A stretch of DNA of 64,000 nucleotides from Podarcis raffonei (taxonomy: Eukaryota; Chordata; Lepidosauria; Squamata; Lacertidae): NCBI RefSeq assembly GCF_027172205.1, contig NC_070615.1, forward strand, positions 43,632,501 to 43,696,500, in the 5' to 3' direction. Below, piece by piece: positions 22,067 to 33,525 of this stretch. The first letter of the stretch is position 1, and the number at the start of each line of letters is the position of its first letter. The translations under genes were made by a program, and so were the position numbers. The notes below the pieces were generated by a model. The model was not told where the DNA came from. It saw only the letters and a program-made list of their open reading frames with translations, and searched no databases.

Positions 22067-22412
22067 TAGCTCAGTTGGTTAGAGCGTGGTGCTGATAATG
22101 CCAAGGCTGCAGGTTCGATCCCCGTATGGAACAGCCGGGTATTCCTGCCTTGCAGGGGGCTGGACGAGGTCAGAGCTTTCCAAACTGTGTGTCGCGACCC
22201 ATTAGTGTGTTCAGCTGCAGCGTGTAGATGTGTTGCGCAAACACTCCTCCTGGGGCTGGAAAGGGGTCCGTTTAGCCTCCAGTTTGCTAGTGAAATTTAA
22301 TTACTGTGTCATGAAATGATGCATGTCTAAAAAGTGTGTCACCAACAGAAGTTGGGAAATCTCTGGACTAAGATGACCCTCAGGGTCCTTTCCAACTCCA
22401 CAATTCTACGAT
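22067..22412 (+). mobile_element. tRNA-Ile-derived SINE with CR1-like tail, split by a hAT MITE
   Basis: The head CTATATAGCTCAGTTGGTTA, then GAGCGTGGTGCTGATAATGC and GGTTCGATCCCCGTATGG are those of a tRNA-Ile gene with anticodon region GAT. The body GCAGGGGGCTGGACGAGG is continued after the MITE (22171-22365) by GATGACCCTCAGGGTCCTTT. This is not a functional tRNA: it lacks a proper acceptor stem. Confidence 0.85.
22171..22365. mobile_element. hAT-type MITE (CAGAGCTTTCC family)
   Basis: Left end CAGAGCTTTCCAAAC, right end GTTGGGAAATCTCTG. The body is shared with 55376-55564 (AAAAAGTGTGTCACCAACA near the right end). It interrupts a tRNA-Ile-type SINE. Confidence 0.85.
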
Positions 22413-22864
22413 TGCATCTTCTGTCTTCTTCCATTATCTTGGGGTCAGTTTTATAGAGTACTAAACGCTATTTATACAGCACTTCAGTACATTCATATTA
22501 CATTACTACCACTATATTTTCTCAATAATTCTCTAAGGCAGGAGAACTGTATTACCCATTAGCAAAGAATCAGTCTTCATAATGGACAGAGGATAGGCTG
22601 CAGGCGGGGGGGAGCTTGCGTATTTTAACGGTCCCGGGGGGGGGGTGCTGATTAGTATTTGTGGAAAACAAGAATGGGGAACCCATACCTCTCCAGTTGT
22701 TGTTCAACTGCAACTCCCATCAGCACCAACTATTGGCCATGCTGGCAAGGGGTGATAAGGGTTGAAGCTGAACATCTGGAGAGAGGGAGAAGGAGTGCAG
22801 TGTTCTGGTCCGAGTGTTGGACTGTTGTTGTTAGCCTCTGTCTGTTTTGAGGGACAATGGAGTG

Positions 22865-23326
22865 CAGGGGCATAGTGTGGGGGGCCAGGACCCCAGGCAC
22901 ACAATTTGGAGGGGCGCAAACCAGGCATCCCCACACAGGGATCCCTTTCTTGCCCTGCCTGCTACCAGGGGTCTCTGGGCCCGGAGCTTGGCCTGGGACT
23001 GCTGCAGCATCCCTGGCCCCCTCGCTAAATGGCTGCCCAGCTAGCGCTCGCTCACTCCTCGCTCAGACAGTGAGCGGACACAGACGAAGGTGGGCAAGGG
23101 GTGACCCCAGTGTAGCCCGATCTGGCATTCCTCTCCATGGGCATTGGGGAGATTCACCCACCAAGGGCCATGTTGGCCAGCCAGGCTCCCCCCTATGTGG
23201 ATGGACAAGCAGCATAGCACAGGCCTGCTTGGCTCTGGGGACAAGGGCTGGGCCAGTGCAACGGGGTCCATTCACCCTCCGGGGCTGTACATACCCCGGG
23301 CACCAGCAAACGCCGCTACGCCACTG
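22865..23326. mobile_element. hAT-type MITE (CAGTGGCGTAGC family)
   Basis: The right end GCTACGCCACTG is the classic inverted form of CAGTGGCGTAGC; the left end CAGGGGCATAGTG is a decayed version. The 156-codon plus-strand frame here is a by-product. Confidence 0.65.
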
Positions 23327-24118
23327 AGGTTAGCAGCACTTCTCTGGGGCGCAAGACTGGGTAGTGTGCATGGTAATGTCTTGGGCTGCCCAAAGAGACT
23401 CCCCCCTCTCACAGCTTCGCTGGATTGATTTTGCTGTCTCTCCTTCTGCTAAACACTTTCTCCGCAATCCACCTGCTTAGTTGTTAAGTACACGTGTTAC
23501 GAAGGCATTTTTCACTTCCTGCATTAGCCACCATGTGTAGCTTAAGCTCTTGAGCCGGAAAGGCAAGGCAAAATTCCTTTAAAAAATATATTTTTAAAAA
23601 ATAAGAAGGCCAACATCAAGGCAACTTATAAGCATGTTTGAACAAAGCTGCTTTCTGTCTTAACTGGGGCAGGCTCCCACAAGTAGGTCTGCTGTCTCAA
23701 GTGGGGATGGTGCTTTCGCACTCAGGTCTTACCGCACACTTCACATAGGCAACTGGTTGGCCACTGCGAAAACGGAGTGCTCTTCTAACACTATTGTAGA
23801 AAAAGACAACAGACTTCTGAGATTCCTGCATTGCAAGGAGTTGGGCTATATGACCCTTCCAACTCTACTATGATTCTACTTCCTAAGCCTGATATCTGCA
23901 GATAGGAAACCACTGAGTCAGGCCATTCACTTATCCAGCTCAGTCATGTCCAGACCAGGTGTAGGGAACATCTGGCCCTCTGGGTATTGCTAAACTACAA
24001 GTCCCATCATCCCTGGCCATGCTCGGTGAGGCAACATCTGGAGGGCAAAAAGGTTCCATTCACCTGGTCTAAATTGAGCAGCTATGGCTCTGTAAGAGCT
24101 ACAATTCTCAGAGCTTCT

Positions 24119-24410
24119 TGAGAAGAAGAAGAAGAAGAAGAAGAAGAAGAAGAAGAAGAAGAGGAGGAGGAGGAGTTTGGATTTGATATCCCGCTTTATC
24201 ACTACCCGAAGGAGTCTCAAAGCAGCTCACAATCTCCTTTCCCTTCCTCCCCCACAACAAACACTCTGTGAGGTGAGTGAGGCTGAGAGACTTCAAAGAA
24301 GTGTGACTGGCCCAAGGTCACCCAGCAGCTGCATGTGGAGGAGCGGAGATGCGAACCCAGTTCACCAGATTACGAGTCCACTGCTCTTACCCACTACACC
24401 ACACTGGTGG
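24119..24410 (-). mobile_element. tRNA-derived SINE with L2-like tail
   Basis: Reverse oriented: a GAA microsatellite, then GATATCCCGCTTTATCACTA, the body, and a tRNA-like head (GGTTCGCATCTCCGCTCC on the minus strand). Same family as 47735-48030 and 52575-52822. Confidence 0.85.
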
Positions 24411-24419
24411 AATTGATTG

Positions 24420-24550
24420 CAACCCCCTCTGGGAACCCTAGCTCTGTGAAAGGAATAGGAGTTTCCTTTCAACTCTCAGCACCCCTTGCAAGCTGCAGCT
24501 CCCAGGATGCTTCTGGGGGGAAGCTATGACTGTTCAAAGTGGTAGGACAC
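24420..24550. mobile_element. Fold-back MITE, ACTACAGTTCCCAG family (partial)
   Basis: GGGAACCCTAGCTCTGTGAA through CTCCCAGGATGCTTCTGGGG and GTTCAAAGTGGTAGGACAC. Diverged. Confidence 0.55.
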
Positions 24551-25169
24551 AGTTTCAGATTTGTAGTGCGGCTGGGGCCGAGTTTTCTTTCAGCTGGTGC
24601 AAAAGACCGCAGAGATTGTGCAGTTTAAATTTCACGCACAGGACGCATGAGGCAGGGTAAAGACTGACTAAACTCCAATTAAAAAGGAAAGAAAGGTTTG
24701 CATTGACTCATAATCTTGTAGGCATGGGAGCATGTCAGGCCAGAGGGGAGGGGTTGCAGGGCTCTGTGCACAGACTGCATGCGCTCCCGCATAGAGCTGT
24801 CAATCATCCCAGGCAGAATAAAAAGCCCCCAATTCATACATGCGCTGAATAGCACCCAGGCACAGCTTTGAGTCTTGGGAAGATGCTGGGCAGGAGGGGG
24901 GTCCTTGGGAGGTGGAAGAGGCTGGTACAACCCCAAACAAGGGATGACTAGTCAGCTAGGCCTTTTCCAGCCTCAACAGGCCAAGTGTGTCAGACACACA
25001 ATTCAGCTCAGTGTCGCCAGGCTGAAACCACTGCAATGGTGAAGGGGCTGCCACATGGCGAAGTTTCTTTGGGGACACGGCATTTCCAAATATCGCTTCC
25101 GTGGGTTAGCTAAGCTCTGCTGTGCTTTAGGAATCTGCGCTCACGGCGAATCAATATGGAAGAGGCAAG

Positions 25170-25325
25170 AGCTGGAGCTCAGGGCCAAAGCGTCTGCTTT
25201 GCACGCACAAGGTCGCAGGTTCAATCCCCAGCGCCTTTCGGTGGGGCTAGGGAAGTCTCCCTGTCTGAAATCCCGCAGAGCCACTGCCAGGCAGTGCAGA
25301 CCAATGGTCTGACCAGTGCTTTTTC
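25170..25325 (+). mobile_element. tRNA-like SINE
   Basis: Head GAGCTCAGGGCCAAAGCGTC, then TTTGCACGCACAAGGTCGCA and GGTTCAATCCCCAGCGCC, with body GCAGTGCAGACCAATGGTCT. Same family as 42898-43055. Confidence 0.75.
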
Positions 25326-25337
25326 CCAAGAAAAATA

Positions 25338-25583
25338 CAGTTGTACCTCGGGTTAAACGTGCTTCTGGTTGAGCGTTTTCAAGTTACGCTCCGTGGTGAC
25401 CCGGAAGTAGCGGAGTGAGTTACTTCTGGGTTTTGCCGCTCGCGCATGCGCAGACGCTCAAAATGACATCACGTGCATGCGCAGAAGCGGCGAATCGCGA
25501 CCCGCGCAGTCACGGGTTGCGTTCTACTCAGGATGCGAACGGGGCTCCGGAACGGATCCCGTTCGCATTCAGAGGTACCACTG
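25338..25583 (-). mobile_element. Tigger/pogo-type MITE, family B (reverse)
   Basis: Reverse-oriented family B copy; CpG-rich body and flanking TA suggest limited decay. Confidence 0.85.
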
Positions 25584-26885
25584 TAAGTTTCAGAGAACTC
25601 ACCATGAAGTTGTTACAGAAAGTTGCTGGGTGACTCGGGGCAGCCCTGAACCAGAAGCTGATTTGGCAACAGCAGCATTCGCCGCCTGTGGAGGTGCTAA
25701 AAACTACAGCAAGCTGGCTGAGTGGCGGTTGCCCCTAGTTCTGGTGCAGGGCAAATAAATGCTCCCCCACCTCCTTCGTTCTTAGAATCAGGCAGATGAC
25801 TAGGGCAGCTTGCAAGGACCCTTGTGCAAATGCCTGCGCATGATAAGCAAAATGTAGGAGCCTCTCCGCTGGTCTGGCCCAGCCAGTCCCCTCACCCCCT
25901 AGTCGCGGTCCGAAATAACTAGCGTGGATGGGAAACATGGAGGTAAGAGTTCAATTGCATGCCATTGTGCACAAAGGAACACACAAAAATTAAATGCACA
26001 TGGGGAAAGTTGGATCTGTGCAACCCACACGCGCACTAACACTCTGGTGTGTACATACCACCCCTTCCTGTCTCTCACACTTTTTAAACAGGCAAACGAG
26101 GTAATGCAGATAAGGAGACTCCTTCTTGGCCTTCGGACTAGGCAACAGGAAACGGCTATGAATGCTGTTTGAACAAGCGCCCACAGAAAGAGAAAGAGAA
26201 AGAGAGGGAGAGAGACAGAGAGGCCAGGCAGGTTGCAGAATTAAAAGGAACAGTTTGTTCCGAGAGCGCCGCTGCTTTCTTGTGATTCAGGACAAAACTC
26301 TTGTTTAGAAGGGGGTTGTTTTCCCTCAAACTCGAGCAACTGGCATGTTACTAGAGAGAAAGAGAGCGTCAAACAGACCACAGAGAGAGGGCTTAAACCA
26401 CAGGAGTGCCAGAGAACTGGCTTGGCAAACAGGCCAGCTCATGTTTGACAATGCAAAGCTTCTTCCTTTTTGGGATTCACCTTCAATTCAAATCAGAGAA
26501 GGCAAACTGGGCAGGGCAATTTAAAACAGCAACAACAATTATTGCATGTAAGTGAGAAAAGTTACTGGGAAGGCTTTTGTTTTCGGTGCCAAGAATTAAA
26601 TGCGTTCAGATCTTCTGGGGAAGTTTGGAAGAGGCCACAATGACAAAGCAAACACAAAGAATCATGGGGGAGAAACGTTGCAGGATTCCTATTAAAACCT
26701 GCAAGCCCTATCTATCACTTTCCTTAATTTTAGACATATTATTTCACACACACCCAATAGCCTTCTAAAACACACTCACGAAGGAGACCAGCAAAAAAGG
26801 TAAATGGGGCACATCCTCTCTAGTCCCTCTGAAATACAAGCAGCATGTTATTCATACCCATTTCTGATGAAAATAGGGACCTCCT

Positions 26886-26988
26886 ATTCAATAATAATAA
26901 TATTAATAATAATAATTTATTTATACCCTGCACCCATGTGACTGGGTTGCCCCAGCCACTCTGGGAAGCTTCCAACATACCGTGGTAC
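26886..26988 (-). mobile_element. L2-like LINE 3' tail fragment
   Basis: An ATT-rich run followed by the reverse complement of the L2-like tail (CCAGCCACTCTGGGAAGCTT), cut off at 26988 where a Tigger-type MITE starts. It is older than that MITE, which is in turn older than the LINE inside it. Confidence 0.65.
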
Positions 26989-26989
26989 C

Positions 26990-29319
26990 TCTGGATGCAA
27001 ACGGGATCTGTTCCAGAGCCCCATTCACATAATAATAATAATAATAATAATTTATTATTTATACCCCGCCCATCTGGCTGGGCCTCCCCAGCCACTCTGG
27101 GCGGCTTCCATAAAAACCAAAAATACAGTAAAATATCACACATTAAAAACTTCCCTGAACAGGGCTGCCTTAAGATGTCTTCTGAATGTCAGGTAGTTGT
27201 TTATCTCTTTGACATCTGCTGGAAGGGCATTCCACAGGGCGGGCGCCACTACCGAGAAGGCCCTCTGCCTGGTTCCCTGTAGCTTTGCTTCTCGCAATGA
27301 GGGAACCGCCAGAAGGCCCTCGGCGCTGGACCTCAGCGTCCGGGCAGAATGATGGGGGTGGAGACGCTCCTTCAGGTATACTGGACCGAGGCCGTTTAGG
27401 GCTTTAAAGGTCAGCACCAACACTTTGAATTGTGCTCGGAAACGTACTGGGAGCCAATGTAGGTCTTTCAAGACCGGTGTTATATGGTCTCGGCGGCCGC
27501 CCCCAGTCACCAGTCTAGCTGCTGCATTCTGGATTAATTGTAGTTTCCGAGTCACCTTCAAAGGTAGCCCCACGTAGAGCGCATTGCAGTAATCCAAGCG
27601 GGAGATAACCAGAGCATGCACCACTCTGGCGAGACAGTCCGCAGGCAGATAGGGTCTCAGCCTACGTACCAGATGGAGCTGGTAAACAGCTGCCCTGGAC
27701 ACAGAATTGACCTGTGCCTCCATGGACAGCTGTGAGTCCAAAATGACTCCCAGGCTGCGCACCTGGTCCTTCAGGGGCACAGTTACCCCATTCAGGACCA
27801 GGGAATCCTCCACACCTGCCCGCCTCCTGTCCCCCAAAAACAGTACTTCTGTCTTGTCAGGATTCAACCTCAATCTGTTAGCCGCCATCCATCCTCCAAC
27901 CGCCTCCAGACACTCACACAGGACCTTCACCGCCCTCACTGGTTCTGATTTAAAAGAGAGGTAGAGCTGGGTATCATCCGCATACTGATGAACACCCAGC
28001 CCAAACCTCCTGATGATCTCTCCCAGCGGCTGCATGTAAATGTTGAAAAGCATGGGGGAGAGGACAGAACCCTGAGGCACCCCACAAGTGAGACCCCAGG
28101 GGTCTGAACACTCATCCCCCACCACCACTTTCTGAACATGGCCCAGGAGGAAGGAGCGGAACCACTGTATGACAGTGCCCCCAGCTCCCAGCCCCTCAAG
28201 ACGGTCCAGAAGGATGTTATGGTCGATGGTATCAAACGCCGCTGAGAGATCCAGCAGAACTAGGAAACAGCTCTCACCTTTGTCTCTAGCCCGCCGGAGA
28301 TCATCAACCAGTGCGACCAAGGCAGTTTCAGTCCCATGATGAGGCCTGAATCCTGACTGGAAGGGATCCAAATGGTCCGCTTCTTCCAGGCGTGCCTGGA
28401 GTTGTTCGGCAACCGCTCGCTCAATCACCTTGCCCAAGAATGGAAGATTTGAGACTGGGCGATAGTTGGCCATCGTGGCCGCATCTAAAGATGGTTTTTT
28501 AAGAAGCGGTTTAATAACCGCCTCTTTCAGCGGGTCTGGGAAGGCTCCCTCACGGAGGGAAGCATTCACCACCCCACGAAGCCCATTGCCCAGTCCTTCC
28601 CGGCTAGCTTTTATAAGCCAGGATGGGCAAGGATCCAGGAGACAGGTGGTTGGTTTCACTCGTCCAAGCAGCCTGTCCACATCCTCGGAGGTAACAGATT
28701 GGAATTGATCCCACTCAACTTGACTAGACAGAACTCTAGCACTCTCCCGCCCCGGCCCTGCTCCCACGGTGGAGTCTACTTCTTCCCGAATCTGAGCGAT
28801 TTTATCTGCAAAAAACTTTGCAAAATCATTGCAGGAGAACATGTGGCCCATACTGGGCCCCGATGTTGCAGGTGGTTCCGCTAAATTGTGAACCACCTGA
28901 AAAAGTCTCCTGCTGCTGTTTTCTGCAGATGCAATAGAGGCGGTGAAGAAATTCTTCTTCGCCGTCGCTATCGCCACTTGGTAGGCTCGACGTTGAGCTC
29001 TAACCTGTGTCCGGTCAGATTCGGAATGAGTTATCCGCCACCGGCGCTCTAGCCGTCTCAACGATTGTTTCATTGCCCTCAGATCCGTGGAAAACCACGG
29101 GGCTGTCCGGGCTGAAGCGAACATCCTGAAGCGAACACAACCCGCGTCTGCGCGTGTACCGGTCGTGATTTGCCGCTTCTGCGCATGACGTCATTTTGAG
29201 CGTCTGCGCATGTGCGAGCGGCGAAACCTGGAAGTAATGCACTCCGTTACTTTCGGGTCGGCGCGGAGCGCAACCCGAAAACACTCAACCCAAAGCTACT
29301 TCAACCCAAGGTATGACTG
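26990..29319 (+). mobile_element. Tigger/pogo-type MITE, family B, split by an L2-like LINE
   Basis: The left part (26990-27028, CGTGGTACCTCTGGATGCAA onward) and right part (about 29113-29319, GAAGCGAACACAACCCGCG onward to GGTATGACTG) together equal one family B copy. The 2.08-kb LINE lies between them. Confidence 0.82.
27029..29112 (-). mobile_element. L2-like LINE, 5'-truncated, long open RT frame
   Basis: A minus-strand non-LTR retrotransposon with a 662-codon open frame (29124-27136) whose first few residues come from the host MITE. The reverse transcriptase is complete: NYRPVSNLPFLGKVIERAV, then QSGFRPHHGTETAL, LLDLSAAFDTIDHNIL with the first catalytic Asp, [16 protein letters not shown] and the YADDTQLYL motif, followed by the family C-terminus ending LFREVFNV. 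The 3' end carries the GCCGCCCAGAGTGGCTGGGG tail and an ATT microsatellite. The endonuclease domain is absent, as in a 5'-truncated copy. The lack of any stop over 662 codons points to a recent insertion. It splits a Tigger-type MITE whose halves lie at 26990-27028 and 29113-29319. Confidence 0.88.
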
Positions 29320-29324
29320 CACCG

Positions 29325-29700
29325 CCTTCCATCTGAAGATCACAGGGCGGTTCACAACATAAAAATACAAAATGAGAACACAAAATATACATAATCAAAC
29401 AAAAACAAACACCTTTAAAAAGCCATAGAATGTTAATCAATGAAAGGCCTGGTTATAGATAAATGTTTTCGCCTGGTGGCTGAAGATATGTAATGAAGGC
29501 ACGGGGCGACCCTCCCTGAGGAGAGCATTCCACAAACAGGGAGCCACCACAGAAAAGGCCTGTTCTTGTGTTGTTGGCTTCCAGGCCTCTCATGGAGGAG
29601 GCCCACAAAAAAAGGGCCTCAGATGATCAAGTAGTTGAGTGGACCGACTGCAGGTTAGGGTGATGTGAACACTCTCGCCCCCCGCCCTGTAAATAAAAAG
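29325..29700 (-). mobile_element. LINE 3' fragment, L2-like third subfamily
   Basis: The sequence resembles reptile L2/CR1-like 3' regions in reverse complement (GGGCGGTTCACAACATAAAA, then GAGAGCATTCCACAAACAGG). No open frame remains. Confidence 0.5.
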
Positions 29701-29824
29701 AAGCAGAAGCTCCGCAAGTAAAAAAAGAAACAGCTCATCACAGGGAAAGGTTCTGTTTTGTTTGCTACCCAGTTGCAGGGAGAGGTGGTTTTTTAAAAAC
29801 GTAGATGAGCATCAAAAGTGTAAT

Positions 29825-29826
<2 letters not shown>

Positions 29827-29856
<30 letters not shown>
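29827..29856. repeat. (AC)n microsatellite
   Basis: 15 AC units. Confidence 0.97.
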
Positions 29857-29859
<3 letters not shown>

Positions 29860-30937
29860 CACTTGACATAGTCCAGCCCATTCTATCTTCTCAGAACTCC
29901 CACCAACTGATTCTGCTGCTGGTGCAGGCAAAGTCTCACATAGATAAGGCGGTAGATCTGAATCTGGATGGAAGGAGGAAACTCTCACAATGGCATATAT
30001 CCCCAGAAAAATGTTTCCTAAAACTACAAAGCTTGCGTATCTGAAAAAAGGCTAAGCTAGAGAGATTCCTACCTTCTCCCCGCAAACTATTGTTCAGCTG
30101 TGTTGTGGCTTGGGAGTGCAGCTCCAAGACTTTTTTTTTCCAGGGCAGGAGCAATTATGACCACTTGTAGCGCTCTGGCAAGGGAAGGCGGCGATAATGA
30201 GGCTTTCAAGTTTGTGATGGGTTAGCACAGAGCAGCCTTCCCAACTATTGTTGGCTGGGGGCACCGAGCTGGGGAAGGCTGGCAATGGAGAAAGTCAGAG
30301 AATGAAAGTCCCACTTCATACCAGTGGTTTAAAGCCTAGAACTTCTTTCCAAGATCATTTGCATTTCCAAGTAAACACTAAAGGTTGCATTTTGGCTGGT
30401 GAAGATCATTTGGTAAAGCTTAGCGTGCTTACAAGCTGAACCTCTGCAGTCGCCACTGACCAGTGGACTTTACTCTAATGCATGTGTTATTGCAGTCGTG
30501 CTGATCCCTACAGTTCCCAGGTTACAATGGGGATAAATAGTGGCTTTGTTTGGATGCAGTGCTAAACTGTGGACAATCTGCAGTTAGCTCTGGGTTTGAC
30601 TTTCCTCCCTCTCCTCTTCTGATGTAACTGCAAGGAGGCGACCTTAAGCTTCCACTTCCATTTCAGATTAAGTGCAGTTTAGTGTGTCGTACAAACCCTG
30701 AATGGTAGATTATTGAAAGAAGGCGGTTTAAGCCATAGTTTGTGAAAGTGGCTTGTTTCAACTAACTGCAGTCAAGATTAATCAAGTTTAGGGATCAATG
30801 ACATACTAAACTGCAGTTCATCTAAAGTGGAAATGAAAAGTTTCTGATCATTTCCTTGTAGCTGTGCCAGAGGAGAAGTAGGCAAGCCAAGGTTTAGCGT
30901 TACCATCTGATCATTAGAGCAAGTCTAGGGTTCAGAT

Positions 30938-31296
30938 GGGATGCGGGTGGTGATGTGGGTTAAACCACAGAGCCTAGGACTTGCCTATCAGAAGGTCGGC
31001 GGTTCGAATCCCCGCGACTGGGTGAGCTCCCATTGCTCGGTCCCTGCTCCTGCCCACCTAGCAGTTCGAAAGCACATCAAAGTGCAAGTAGATAAATTGG
31101 TACCGCTCCGGCGGGAAGGTAAACGGCGTTTCCGTGCGCTGCTCTGGTTTGCCAGAAGCGGCTTAGTCATGCTGGCCACATGACCCGGAAGCTGTACACC
31201 GGCTCCCTCGGCCAATAAAGCGAGATGAGCGCCGCAACCCCAGAGTCGGCCACGACTGGACCTAATGGTCAGGGGTCCCTTTACCTTTACCTTAGG
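30938..31296 (+). mobile_element. tRNA-derived SINE with Bov-B-like tail
   Basis: Full copy: tRNA-like head with B box GGTTCGAATCCCCGCG, central body, and tail AGAGTCGGCCACGACTGGAC, ending in a CCTTTA repeat. Flanked by TAGGGTTCAG and TAGGGTGCAG. Confidence 0.88.
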
Positions 31297-32824
31297 GTGC
31301 AGTTGTCTGCCCTCAATGCAAGGCCAGTAAACTGGTTCTATAGCTAGGTAGCACCCTTTGTACCCTCTTCCAGTCCCTCTTCCAGACTAGCCTACTTCAC
31401 AGGGCTGTACCACTACTTTGAGTTCTTGGGAAGAAAGGAAATATAATTCTTTTAAAAGGTGACGGAGTCCAACAATAGAACATACTGAATATTTAAAATG
31501 CACCATGATCTCCTGTATAGCCCTTCTGGGGATGCAGCTGTTCCTTTGGTCATCATGTGGCAGAGAGTTCCACATTTCATTCAGGTGCTTGGTGGAAAAT
31601 GTTATTGAAACCAGCTGCAAGCTTATTCAACAGTGTTCCCTATACACCCTGCCTTCATTGTAAAGAGTGAACACTAACATCTGTTCCTCGCTCATTTTTC
31701 TCCCCAAACTCTCTACCCTTGTATAAATATTTCCCTATCATGTTCCGCACACCCTTTCGAGATCTCTTTTTGGAGCTAAAGAAAATTAAAGCCCACTACA
31801 AGAATACCTTTTCACTCACACAACTTTTTTAAAAACAACAAGAGCAACTGAACTGATTTACAGCTCGGCAGATTTCCTACGGGAATCCATCAGTATGAAA
31901 CTATTTTAACCATGTGCTATTTAAAGAGACTGTTTGGCTTCACTGTTTTCTTTGCAGCCCTTCAGTCGTCCCAGCAATATTCATTTGATGGTTTACTTTT
32001 ACCCATTGTTAGGCCTGAAAAAACAGCATGTGGTGGTACTTAGCGAAAAACAAAATCTCTGTGTTACTATTCTTAGTAGCTTATGAACAATGTCTCCTAT
32101 TGGGTATATCATTTTTGAAATTGTTTACCCGTTTTAATATAACCTGCAATTTGACTACGAGCAAGCGCTTAGATTCCTTTTTCCTTAACCCAAAAATGGT
32201 GGTTCTTAGCTTAAAAATAAAAGCAGAAGAGGAAAAATGGAACATATCTTGATATATTTAGAAAAGACAAGCATTCTCATTGAGAGAAAGTTATCCATGC
32301 AATGCAGTATATATTCCAGCTGAGGTTAACAGAAATAGCCACCTGCCTGGTCGCCTGCAGCGAGCAAGAATCTGTTGCAGGAGATTCTCCTATACAAACA
32401 GGAGAAGAGATTTTCTGTGTTCCTTTCAGGTCATTTGTGGGTCATAAACGACTATCAGAGGCACATCTCTGACTGGGCAGGGTGTTAAGTTTTATGTATT
32501 CATCAGCAAGACACTTTTATCCACTCTTATAACTTGACACAGAACCATCTTGAAACCAAATGGTACTCTGAGGAGATACTTCATCATTTTCGACTCCCCA
32601 CCCCTTAATATTTAATGGACTTGTTTTTTTGCATTGCTCACATAACCCATCTGCTGAATGGGCAATGGTGTTGTACCGTTCCGTGCAACTTTTCAAAATA
32701 GCATTGATAATATCTAACACCAGCATATTGCTGAAGATGCAAGTCAATGCAACAGGCTTTGGGAGCAAATATGCATTCCTTTATGTTGTTGATCCATTAA
32801 ATGGGTAGACAGGAGCCTACATAA

Positions 32825-32915
32825 CAGCCCTGCAGGATCAGGCCAAAGGCATTTCTAGTCCAGTGTCCTGTTCATACAGACGCCCATAACAAGCCTGAAT
32901 GCAACAGCAGTTCTC
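32825..32915 (+). repeat. CR1-type 3'-end repeat fragment
   Basis: AGCCCTGCAGGATCAGGCCA then TCTAGTCCAGTGTCCTGTTC; same family as 7165-7375. Confidence 0.5.
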
Positions 32916-32934
32916 ATGAAAACAAGGGAAACTG

Positions 32935-33060
32935 CTTTCTGCAGAGTCAGAATATTGGCTCATTTAAGCTCGGTGTTTTCTGTTCTGACTGGAAGCTTCT
33001 TTCCAAGGTTTATGGCAAGGGGGTCTCCCAGCCCAAGTCTGGTACCCTTGCCTTGCTTGT
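32935..33060 (-). mobile_element. tRNA-like SINE fragment
   Basis: CTGCAGAGTCAGAATATTGG through GTTTTCTGTTCTGACTGGAA resembles the reversed SINE body; heavily diverged. Confidence 0.45.
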
Positions 33061-33077
33061 TGCCTACCCCTTAAATC

Positions 33078-33205
33078 CAGGGTCTCCAGATGGTTTTGGA
33101 CTACAATTCCCATCATCCCTCACTGCTGGCCCTGCTAGCTAGGGATGGTGGGAGTTGTAGTCCAAAAACAGCTGGAGACCTAAGTTTGGGGAGCCCTGTG
33201 TAATC
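33078..33205. mobile_element. hAT-type fold-back MITE
   Basis: Inverted halves around GGACTACAATTCCCATCATC and GGATGGTGGGAGTTGTAGTC, with ends CAGGGTCTCCAG / AGTTTGGGGAGCCCTG that pair only partly. Confidence 0.65.
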
Positions 33206-33297
33206 TGTCCCTTCAGTGGTCAAGCAGGAAAGCTATGAAGCATGCTTAAGCCATTTGAGAATCCCAGCATGGACCTTGCAAAAAGTAATGTTAAAAG

Positions 33298-33299
<2 letters not shown>

Positions 33300-33348
<49 letters not shown>
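33300..33348. repeat. (TC)n(AC)n compound microsatellite
   Basis: About 17 TC units running directly into AC units. Confidence 0.97.
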
Positions 33349-33454
33349 AACACACAAACTTTTGACATGGCTTGCCCTTAGTAATATTGCAGTCATGGAC
33401 CAGGGCAGTGTTTTTTTTCAACTGGAGCACAGTTCCAGCACCTCTCAGGTGGGC

Positions 33455-33525
33455 GCCACTAACAAACTACACTTTCCAGGACTCTTTGAGGGAAGTCATA
33501 TGCTGTACATGAATGGTTTGTGAGC
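33455..33525. mobile_element. Fold-back MITE, ACTACAGTTCCCAG family (half)
   Basis: CTAACAAACTACACTTTCCA with AGGACTCTTTGAGGGAAGTC, one half of the palindrome. Confidence 0.5.

Noticed and set aside
22067-22140. Functional tRNA-Ile gene
   Set aside because: The A and B boxes are tRNA-like, but the acceptor stem is not closed and a SINE body with a CR1-like tail follows.
22857-23327. 156-codon frame with proline-rich product
   Set aside because: Lies within a hAT-type MITE (CAGTGGCGTAGC ends) and has no family resemblance.
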